This document shows, one piece after another, positions 1 to 11,622 of a stretch of DNA of 26,464 bases. Position numbers and translations under genes: made by a program. How positions within the stretch are numbered: the stretch's first letter is position 1; the number at the start of each line of letters is the position of its first letter. Under the pieces are notes generated by a model. That model worked only from the letters and a program-made list of their open reading frames with translations, was not told the origin of the DNA and searched no databases. The DNA is from Discostella pseudostelligera. Its lineage: Eukaryota > Bacillariophyta > Thalassiosirophyceae > Thalassiosirales > Thalassiosiraceae. The stretch is from positions 1 to 26,464 of the forward strand of contig JALLBK010000085.1 of the NCBI GenBank assembly GCA_036940085.1, given 5' to 3'.

Positions 1-102
1 TGCCGCGTGGCTCAACAGGAATACCCAGAGGCTCAAGCGTTACCGTTAGACGCAACATTGATGGGTGTAATAATGTTTGGCACGTTCTTGTGGGTTTACT
101 GA
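1..102 (+). CDS. Possible C-terminal end of an unidentified gene (partial)
   Basis: Frame 1 is open from the window edge to a TGA at 100-102, giving 33 residues. They start with a polar stretch (RVAQQEYPEAQALPLDA) and end in a hydrophobic segment (LMGVIMFGTFLWVY) long enough to be a terminal membrane anchor. The composition looks protein-like, but the piece is too short to identify and a 33-codon open stretch can arise by chance. If real, it is the 3' end of a plus-strand gene whose body lies outside the window, followed by the promoter of the protease gene. I do not recognise the family. Confidence 0.3.
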   Translation, partial: CRVAQQEYPEAQALPLDATLMGVIMFGTFLWVY

Positions 103-275
103 TGCCCCTGTTATTCTCTAGAGCTATGGAGAACTTGTTGAATATCTCATAATCCATTAATAATTAGTTAATGCATTAACTATGATGAAATGCTTTTGTA
201 ATGCGATCGATATTCTGGATATGTCGTCGCAAGTCGAGGAACATGTTAAGGGCGGCAGTTGCTTGCTTAGTTTCT

Positions 276-325
276 GGCGGGAAGGATGAATATTGGCGGG
301 AAGTGCTTTGATCTTGATTTCCCGC
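276..325. promoter_or_regulatory. Cluster of three E2F-like GGCGGGAA/TTTCCCGC boxes
   Basis: GGCGGGAA occurs at 276-283 and again at 295-302 (within ATTGGCGGGAA), and the reverse orientation TTTCCCGC at 318-325. These match the E2F/DP consensus TTTSSCGC and its extended GGCGGGAA half. They lie 155 to 205 bp upstream of the protease start codon, in a 378-bp stretch (103-480) that otherwise shows no gene. Factor identity is inferred from the consensus only. Confidence 0.5.
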
Positions 326-480
326 TGAATCTTTGCTTCTGTACGCACTTACCTCGATCTCCGCCACCTGAGATACCGCTACCGACCGGCGGGCCATCAA
401 CATCAACGACCACCGTGCGTAGCCTAGGAGCCAGTAGTAGGCCTAGTATCTACTCCTACTAATATTCGACGACGACGACG

Positions 481-2205
481 ATGATGCCGTCGCATCGTAG
501 CATTCGAGTCATCACACTAATAACATGTGCAACAGCATCATTGGCATCGTCATTTCTATTTGTACCTCGTCCGGGGGTTACAGATTGCAGTAGCATTTCA
601 TCTACTCGGACCCCTCCACGGCGGCAGCAGCAGGACAGCAGATTCGCCATCACATCAAAACCATCATGTTCCCCTGCCTCGACGACATCCGTGGCAAAGA
701 GGTACTTCAGCAAGATTGGTTCACGCATTGGAGATGATACTGATGATTGTCATCTACGAGACGAACGCGATAATTTGCAGCAGCCGAAAGTCGGGGGTGT
801 CCGTATTCGTTCGACATTTGTGGCACTTTCATTGGCAGTTTCCATCGTTGCGATGACTTTTTCAAGCGTGGTGTCGCCTTCGTTTGCTGCAGAGGATAGT
901 GCAAGTTCTTCCGTCGCTGTCACATCAAAGACTATCGCAACATCTTCCTCCGCTAAATCTCCTACGCCGTCATCCGATGTGTCGACTGCTGCACCTGCAA
1001 CACAATCATCCACTGCCTACGACGAAACTTGGAATCTAATCAAAAAGTATGCATTAGACCAAACTTTCAACGGTCAGGATTGGGATGAAGCATACGCAAA
1101 GTATTCGAGAGGAATTGATCTATCCTCCTCTTCCTCCAATAATGATAGTCAAGAAGCAATCATGAAGGCCACAATCAATTTGGTATCCAGTCTGGGCGAC
1201 AAATATTCACGTATACTCGACAAGGACAATTATGCACGGATACAAAAATTCGATCTCATTGGCGTGGGTGCAACATTAATGCCAGATCCAATCACAAAAG
1301 AAATTATTGTCGGTGCACCGCCTGTCTCCAAATCGGCATCTGCCATGGCAGGCTTGCAAGTGGGGGATGTTGTCGTGGCCGTGAATGGGGTAAAAACTGC
1401 CGGGAGGACGGCATTTGATATTATTGATCAAATAACCGAAGATCCAAAAGCTAGTACGATTACATTTACTATCCGTCGCAGATCTGGTACCAACGATGAT
1501 ACATCAACTACGAAAGACTATACTATGAAACGTGAATTTTTGGAGGTGAAGGATCCTATTTCCTACCGCATCTCGGAAACTCGACCCGATGGTACCAAGG
1601 TTGGATATGTTCGTATTGCTGAATTCAATTCATTAGTAAAGCCAAGTCTCGAAGCGGCATTGCAAAGTCTCGAATCGCAGAATGTCAATGCCTACGTTCT
1701 GGATGTACGAGGAAATCCAGGTGGAGCATTCCAATCGGCAATTGAAATTGCTGGATTATTCATTAATGATAAACTTGCCACGGATGTAGTAGATGGCAAT
1801 GGGATTGATTTGAAGTTTCGTACCTCGAAAGAAAGAGTTTTGGTAGATGGTACTCATCCACTTGCCATTTGGGTCGATGGGGGATCGGCATCGGCTAGTG
1901 AAGTATTGGCGGGTGCATTACGTGACAATTGTCGTGCCGTGGTTATGGGCTCGACCTCCTTTGGGAAAGGCCTGGTTCAGGCGGTGTATGGATTGAATAA
2001 TGGATATGGACTCGTATTGACTGTGGCCAAATATTTAACTCCTGGAGGAACGGACATAAATAAAGTTGGTATCATCCCGGATGTTTCCAAGGAGGTGGCA
2101 TTGCCATCGGTACCTCGATTTGTGCCACTGATCGGGTCTGATACATCTCGTGTCGATTTTAGGGATGTCTCGGAGAGAATGGCGATGTGTTCTGATGAAA
2201 GATAA
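481..2205 (+). CDS. ctpA: Carboxyl-terminal processing protease (S41A), thylakoid-lumen type
   Basis: Single-exon gene, 574 aa. It resembles CtpA, the serine endopeptidase that trims the C-terminal extension of the photosystem II D1 precursor in the thylakoid lumen. Residues 8-27 form a signal peptide (ends LASSF), and a second hydrophobic stretch at about 111-136 ends PSFA|AE. Together they look like a bipartite plastid signal plus a lumen-transfer domain. A Ser/Thr/Ala-rich linker follows to about residue 178. The PDZ domain spans about 255-335 (MAGLQVGDVVVAVNG), and the S41 catalytic core about 360-540. The Ser-Lys dyad is visible as S471 in GSASASE and K496 in SFGKG, spaced 25 residues as in known CtpA/Tsp proteins. 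LDVRGNPGG (408-416) is also typical. The first ATG of an ATGATG pair after a GAC-repeat leader was chosen. Which of several diatom Ctp paralogues this is cannot be told; D1 processing is inferred from the family. Confidence 0.93.
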   Translation: MMPSHRSIRVITLITCATASLASSFLFVPRPGVTDCSSISSTRTPPRRQQQDSRFAITSKPSCSPASTTSVAKRYFSKIGSRIGDDTDDCHLRDERDNLQQPKVGGVRIRSTFVALSLAVSIVAMTFSSVVSPSFAAEDSASSSVAVTSKTIATSSSAKSPTPSSDVSTAAPATQSSTAYDETWNLIKKYALDQTFNGQDWDEAYAKYSRGIDLSSSSSNNDSQEAIMKATINLVSSLGDKYSRILDKDNYARIQKFDLIGVGATLMPDPITKEIIVGAPPVSKSASAMAGLQVGDVVVAVNGVKTAGRTAFDIIDQITEDPKASTITFTIRRRSGTNDDTSTTKDYTMKREFLEVKDPISYRISETRPDGTKVGYVRIAEFNSLVKPSLEAALQSLESQNVNAYVLDVRGNPGGAFQSAIEIAGLFINDKLATDVVDGNGIDLKFRTSKERVLVDGTHPLAIWVDGGSASASEVLAGALRDNCRAVVMGSTSFGKGLVQAVYGLNNGYGLVLTVAKYLTPGGTDINKVGIIPDVSKEVALPSVPRFVPLIGSDTSRVDFRDVSERMAMCSDER

Positions 2206-2448
2206 TTATGCACGGCGACAATTTGCAGCGATGCATATCATATTGAACCAGTTCAATCACTGAGTGATAAAAATTTGGAGATGATGCAGTGATAATTCGC
2301 AAGACGAGATGCTCTACTCTAAAGTCGTCGTTTAAATAAGCTGTTTTTACCGCACACAACCACCGCCATTTTACTTGTTAGGGTTGTTAGTGTGCGCAAG
2401 TCTCTGTTACATCACGCGTCGTCACTGACCAATCATGTCTATACTGCC

Positions 2449-4233
2449 TTACGCGTCGTCAATGACAACAGTAGTGACAGAGGTAATAGTGATTGTTGTT
2501 TGCAGACCATTGTGAGTAACTTGCGTGTCGATTTTTGTTGTAGGAGTGCCTGCAGATACGGCAGAAGGTGTAGCAGAGACCGCTTCAGCAACAGCAGCTG
2601 CAACGGCGGGAGTCGCCGCTCCACCGACCATATCCAAATAGCTTTTGAGACCAGCACCAGCAAGTTGAGAGCCAACTGGAAGTGTGTCAACATGGGATTT
2701 TATTCCAGCACCACCCGAGAGAGAAGTAGCACTTCCCAAAGCTGTCAAATACGAAGCAATTCCAGATCCAGATGTGGGTGCAGAGGTGGCGCCGGATGAC
2801 ACGTTATCCAAGTATGTCTTAACCGCTGGGGCCGATGGAGCGGCTGTCGCTCCAGATGACATGGCATCCAAGTATGACTTTACAGCGGATGCCGAGCCCT
2901 GGATAGAAGAAGTACTGCCCATAGTGGACAAGTAGTTCTGAATACCAGCACCTCCAGAGCGAGTGGATCCAGATGCAAGGTTGTCGAGATATCCGCCGAT
3001 GCTCTTGGCCGCTGCGCCAGACGAGTTGGCACTAGTAAGGGTAGACAAGAAGAAGTGAAAATACGAAGAGTTGAGTGATTGGACGCAAAAAATTCGTGTA
3101 ATGTCAAGGCACTGATTAGTACTCACGGCGCGTCTCCGTTAGAAAGAGCGTCCATATAGTTAGTGATAGCTTCTGCACACTTCGCGGTAGGTTCTGATAG
3201 GTTGGTGAACCGTATGAGTACTGTTAGCTGCGATACAAACGACAGCTTGAAACGTAATCAGCATACACTTACGGTTAGCTTCACACGCCGCATTAATGGA
3301 ATCCAAGTAGCTCGCAATGCCTGCACCACCCATGCGCGCAGAGTTGATGGGTACAGAGGAAAGATACGATCCAATCCCAGCCCCACCCGCATGAATGTTG
3401 GTCACTGGAAGTGATGTGAGGTAGCTGGCAATTCCTGGTCCAGTGGGAGTAGTTCCCGACGATACGGAATCAAGTAGTTTCTTTACAGCAGGAGCAGAGG
3501 GGGCAGCAGAGCTCGAAGACATATTGTCGAGGTACGACTTTACTGCAGCAGCACTCGATCCTTGAACAGCACTGTTGCTGGCCATAGATGACAAATAGCT
3601 GCCAATGCCAGCCCCACCAGCACGAGCTGGAGCGGTAGCGACAGTAGACAAGTAGCTTTGGATGCCAGCACCTCCGGGGCGGGTGCTTGTAGTGCCAAGT
3701 GCATCCAAATATCCACCGATGCGCTGTGATGCGGCTTCGGAGGTGGAAGCACTGCGAAAAGATGTTACATGTAACATAAATGAGGGTTAGACCATCATCT
3801 ACAAACACAAAGGTGCATGATGTCATGTGTCAGATAATTACAACAACACTTACGGCGCCTGACCACTCGAAAGAGCACCCATGTAGTCACTAATTGCTTC
3901 GGCGCACTTGGTATTGTCAGGCTGGATCACATCACACTCTTGGTTAATACTATCCAAATAGTTGATGATACCTGCACCACCCGTTCGGACTGGAACGGTA
4001 GCGACGGTGCTGAGGTAATTGCCAATCCCTGCACCTCCCTTACGTGCTGGCGCTTTGGAGACAGTATCGAGATAGCTGGTAATTCCCTTCTTTGGTGGGG
4101 CAGCCTTCGATGAGAGATCATCGAGGTACGATGGAAGCGAAGTCTGGGTGCGGACAGAGTTCGATGCAGCAGGGACGAAGGCAGTGACCCCCGGGGCCGC
4201 AATTAAGGCGATTGCAAATGTGGCAAACTTCAT
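2449..4233 (-). CDS. Plastid-predicted SYLD 19-residue repeat protein, four exons
   Basis: Model: complement of exons 3854-4233, 3273-3751, 3127-3220 and 2449-3031, 1536 nt, 511 aa. Introns are 102, 52 and 95 bp; all have GT-AG ends and agreeing phases (2, 1, 2). The start (MKFATFAIALIAAPGVTA) is a signal peptide with Phe at +1 (TA|FVP), the diatom plastid-targeting pattern. The rest is about 21 degenerate copies of a mostly 19-residue repeat with core GGAGI-x-SYL-D/S-x-L/M/V and an Ala/Ser/Pro/Gly linker. A non-repeat element with an IN..C and KCAEAI..YM.ALS.G.AP pattern occurs twice: in exon 1, and across the exon 2-exon 3 junction. Exons 2 and 4 carry parallel repeat arrays, so the gene grew by duplicating a module together with its phase-2 intron. 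The C-terminal tail is Ala/Val/Thr-rich without repeats. I do not recognise the family. A scaffold or linker role in the plastid is only inference. The 52-bp intron is the least certain junction. Confidence 0.8.
2560..4130 (-). repeat. Coding tandem repeat array (about 57-nt unit)
   Basis: DNA coding for the SYLD units repeats with a period near 57 nt. Phrases such as GGTGGTGCTGGGATTG and its variants recur (seen on the plus strand as cagcaccaccag-type words). Units occur in three blocks interrupted by introns at 3752-3853, 3221-3272 and 3032-3126. Most units are 19 residues apart; a few are 15 to 24. Divergence between units is substantial, so the array is old rather than a recent slippage product. 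Confidence 0.75.
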
Positions 4234-8175
<3,942 letters not shown>

Positions 8176-8398
8176 CTTGGAATATCTGACCCAAAGTCGG
8201 AGATCTGTTTGGTGGATTATTTTCGTCGTCGCCTTGATCAATGCTCGTAAATTAAATGATCCTACCTCAAAGAATAGTAGTGAACTATATTCCGTTGATC
8301 TAATTGCTTTTGGTGGCGATATCTGTGATCATGAAAGTTTGCAAGATTGCAAGTCCAGCGCACTCATACGTCCTGCTCGTCCTCTTGCCACCTGACAT

Positions 8399-8520
8399 TA
8401 CACGTGGATCGTAAATCGAGTCGAGTCGTCATTCAGCCACTAAGCGGCACTTTCCCGCCAAATAAGAACGTACCACACGACGTGGTGCGTGGTGGAAAAT
8501 GTGAAGTGACACGTGGCACA
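8399..8520. promoter_or_regulatory. Promoter motifs upstream of the trigger-factor-like gene (two G-boxes, one E2F-like box)
   Basis: The 447-bp gap 8176-8622 between two plus-strand genes contains two perfect CACGTG palindromes, at 8401-8406 and 8510-8515 (the second in gacacgtggcac). Between them is TTTCCCGCCAAA at 8451-8462, a full match to the E2F consensus. CACGTG is the core bound by bHLH and bZIP factors. No other gene is visible in the gap; the first part is presumably the 3' UTR of the JmjC gene. Confidence 0.5.
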
Positions 8521-8622
8521 CGATGGGACCGCCGCCGCCACATCCGCCGCCAAGCGCAGCGAGCACCATCCATACCCCACTACCACCACCCCTACGCCCC
8601 TCTAGAACCAAGCATACCAACC

Positions 8623-9332
8623 ATGAAACCGTTCCGATGCGTTCTACTACTTGTAGCTACTGCAGTGCTTGGTGAAGCCTTTCAGCCTAGCTTGCGATTG
8701 CGACACCAAATGGTATTGAGGGCGGAGGAAGAAAAATGGGCTGGTGAGGTCGTCAAAGATGGTCGTATCAGGGGTTGCACAATCACCCCAGATTCTGAAA
8801 CTGAGTTTACGATACAAATCGATGGAGTCGAGGCAGATCTAGGGAATTTCGGCGCTGTAGTTTACCGCAAAATTACTGCCGATGCAAAAAAGCAGCGATT
8901 TCAAGGGTTCCGTCCAGGAACGATACCACCTCATCTTTTGCCTGCCTATAAGACCTTTGCTATGGACGAGGTGGCTCGTGAGGCTGTTTTGGAAGCGATG
9001 CAACAGAACAATATACGCCCATTTGACAGTGCTAGAGTAGAAATGCTGATTGAACAAGTCGCTATCCCGCCAAGGCAAAAGAGTAAGAAGAAAAAAGTAA
9101 ATATTGAATCAAATGCGGAGTCTACTACTCCATGGGAGACTTTTGACACAATGGGAGAAGCTCTAAAGGCGGGTTGGGAGGTGAGCAATGCTGTGAAGAT
9201 TTGTCATACATTTTGCATTCCACTTGCATCAAACTCTGTTTATTCTATATCGATACACAGCCTGGACAAAGTTTTAGCTTCGTTGCCAAGAAATGTAAGG
9301 GCCAAAAGGTTGAGCCCGTGGCTAGCCAATAA
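8623..9332 (+). CDS. Plastid-targeted trigger factor N-domain protein, two exons
   Basis: Model: 8623-9180 and 9261-9332, an 80-bp phase-0 intron, 209 aa. Residues 1-18 are a signal peptide, with cleavage GEA|FQP, the diatom plastid motif. The mature part matches only the ribosome-binding N-terminal domain of bacterial trigger factor: the signature region is GFRPGTIPPHLL (95-106), followed by the helix EVAREAVLEAMQQNNIRP. Splicing restores the final strand, GWE|PGQSFSFVAKKC. The peptidyl-prolyl isomerase and C-terminal chaperone domains are absent, as in small TF-N-only proteins of plant chloroplasts. It probably acts in the stroma, perhaps at plastid ribosomes; this is inferred. A Lys-rich insert (RQKSKKKKVN, 151-160) is unusual. 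The ATG at 8623 was chosen because it starts the signal peptide; an upstream in-frame extension from 8347 looks like leader sequence. Confidence 0.82.
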
Positions 9333-9619
9333 ACTAATGTTGTCGCTATCATCGAGTGCATTGATTTTGTTTCGCAATTGGCGTAGATGACGAAAAAGTA
9401 AGGTTTCAGATGGGTGTAGAAGTTTGGCGATGGTGTACAAACGAAATTTAATGTGCGACACTGTGAATCATTTCATTCTCGTCACACAGAAGCATTTCAG
9501 ATCATTGACCGTCATTTGCCTGAGACACTGAGGCCATAGAAGCCCACTATGAGACACGTACACAGTCACTGACAGGGTCGTCCTCGGTATCAAAGCATTC
9601 ATCTCAACAAATATGAAGA

Positions 9620-11189
9620 TCACAACCGGCAAACATACGAACTGCTTTGGGTGACATATCGGACCCAACGGTACGGCGTGTATCCTGGCATATTTTCAGC
9701 AATCCTCAAGTATCGAACCTGCAAACTCGACACATTGTACATTGGAATCTCAAAATTCATGTTGATTGGCCCAATCTCTCGCCTGATTTGCGACGTGCAA
9801 GGACCGCTCAGGGTGACTTTTGCCCGCATTGTCTGCTCGGTACATCCTGGAAACTTTTTCAATGTCCACATGAGTTTCTTCTCCTGAGCGACGTATTCCG
9901 CACTGACACCGTTTGCTCCAGGAGTGCTTACCACATTGCATGTTGCGACAGTTGTAGAGTGCGGCAGCGGAACCTCTATCGAAACATTTGCACCAAAGTG
10001 ATTGTCTGGTATTTCCGCTCGGACATGAACTGATATCTCTAACTTGTTCGGTTCCACCTCCTCAATCGACGGGAAGATTCGAAAGGGTGTTTTGAATTCT
10101 CCCGTCATTCGATAATTCAGTGCGATGAATTCTCCATCGGGAGGGTGGAACGAAAGTGTCCGTCCATGTTCCCACTCGGATAGATTGACGCAATCATGGA
10201 AGTTGATGTCATCGACAGTCACACCACCGCCGTAGGTCGTATTACCATTTCTCCCAATGGCCAAATCTTCATTCAATGCCAGTCGAAGTTGAGGATTGCC
10301 AGCCAGGTAGCTCTTCATTTGGATGCAACCATCAATAGTGCTGTTCAGGACATACCCGTTGTTGGAAAAGAGCACACTCAATCGTTCTAATATATCCACA
10401 AATATCTCATTCTTTTGGTTGGCACTCAAACTAGTCTTCTTCCCATCCACATCCACAGAATTAATAACAGGTTTATGAACAGCACTGGCACTCGCGGTCT
10501 TTGGATTGATCATTTTCCCCGTGTCGGCTACGGCAGTGACCACAATCGGTTCGTTGTACACGAAGGCTTTAAGATTTTCTGTTTGTGTCACCTGAGGATA
10601 ACCGTAGTCGAGGAGCTCATCTAAAAGTTCATATAGGAGTATGAAGTTTTTGCGAATCGACTCTTCTGATAGCGTGCCGCAATAATCTTTGAAGACCTTT
10701 GCAATCTTTGATAGGAGCTGAGCAGATGGTGCACATGATGTGACATAACTTGTTAATTCAAATCATGAAAAGAACACAATGCTCCAAGAACTATGATTCG
10801 ACACTCACCTCAATAACAACTACGGGGCTCACATTCTTCTCAGTGGCACACCCAAAAATCAACCCATTTCGCTTGACATGCATGTAACTATATCCATCCG
10901 GCATGACAAAGACGGGTGGGGCATCGCCAAATCGTTTCACCGACTCTTTTGATGATTCCCCTCCCTCTCCCCCTCCACCCTCACTAGATGATGAAATTTT
11001 CCCACTCCCCAAACCAAGTGTAGTGTCCATGCCAGGCGTGCCGGGTGCGACGCCATCCCAAAACTTCACCTTGCGAAAAAATGCCTCGGTATGGGAGCGT
11101 TCATGGGCTCGTACGCCGGATTTAGAGCGGTAGGTTTTGGCAATGACAGTGTCTCCGCGGGGAGATAGGACGAAGAAATTGGATATCAT
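9620..11189 (-). CDS. AP4M1: AP complex mu subunit, AP-4 type, two exons
   Basis: Model: complement of 10809-11189 and 9620-10717, a 91-bp phase-0 intron, 492 aa. The N-terminal longin-like domain begins MISNFFVLSPRGDTVIAKTYR, closest to mu4 of the AP-4 adaptor. It includes FFRKVKFW and, across the splice site, VVVIE|LLSKIAKVFKDY and YELLDELLDYGYPQ. The C-terminal mu homology domain (about 225-492) is cargo-binding and ends SSYVCRL. AP-4 is a non-clathrin adaptor for trans-Golgi sorting, where mu binds tyrosine-type signals. A Gly/Ser/Glu-rich insert of about 40 residues interrupts the longin domain after KFW. The start at 11189 was chosen because mu4 proteins begin MIS; an in-frame extension to 11300 is low-complexity and unlikely. 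AP-4 rather than AP-1/2/3 is a judgement from recalled family sequence. Confidence 0.87.
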
Positions 11190-11622
11190 GGTATGGTCCG
11201 GTTGGTATTGTGAGGCAAGGCTCTCTATCTCTGCCGCCGCGGCGTAGGGCGGGTGGTCGGTGGCGGTGGCGGTGGGCGGAGGATTTCGGATTTGCCTCAT
11301 GTTGTCGTTGGCGTTGGATTTGGCTACGATGGGTGGTGGTTTGTGGGCGGGAGAGGGCGTCTGTTTCGTGCCCCCCGTTCTAGGGTTGCCGCCAGCCGGC
11401 CCCCCTCATACAGGCCCCCCTTTTCGCCCCTCTTCTCTTGCTCGCGAAGATCGCCGCAGCCATCCACAATCACAACCACAGTCACTCCACCTCCACATCC
11501 ACATCATCATGAGCTATGAATGACGCCGACGCAGCGCCTATGCATGGTTCCTCAATAGAATCAACAACGGATCAAGGCCAACAATAAACCATCAACGACA
11601 TCTACAGCGTTTCATATCAACC
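11190..11622. promoter_or_regulatory. Shared divergent promoter region (AP-4 mu / MBD-DDT gene)
   Basis: These 433 bp lie between two outward-facing start codons. The left half is G-rich on the plus strand (repeats of ggcggtgg, about 11245-11281, and GGGCGGGAG near 11345). The middle (about 11380-11440) has several C runs. A polypyrimidine/CA-rich stretch precedes the MBD-DDT start. Open frames across it are products of the skewed composition. No clear regulatory site can be named. Confidence 0.35.

Noticed and set aside
8347..8622. Upstream start of the trigger-factor-like gene at 8347
   Set aside because: The leader is Arg/His/Pro-rich, holds promoter motifs, and would hide the signal peptide that starts at 8623.
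9641..10591. Several plus-strand ORFs across the AP-4 mu gene
   Set aside because: Antisense shadows of a clearly conserved coding exon.
11190..11300. In-frame N-terminal extension of the AP-4 mu gene starting at 11300
   Set aside because: Low-complexity Pro/Thr/Ala residues; mu4 proteins begin MIS at the position of 11189.
11253..11523. Gly/Pro-rich ORFs between AP-4 mu and the MBD-DDT gene
   Set aside because: Produced by skewed GC-rich composition in a promoter; no domain, two overlapping frames equally open.
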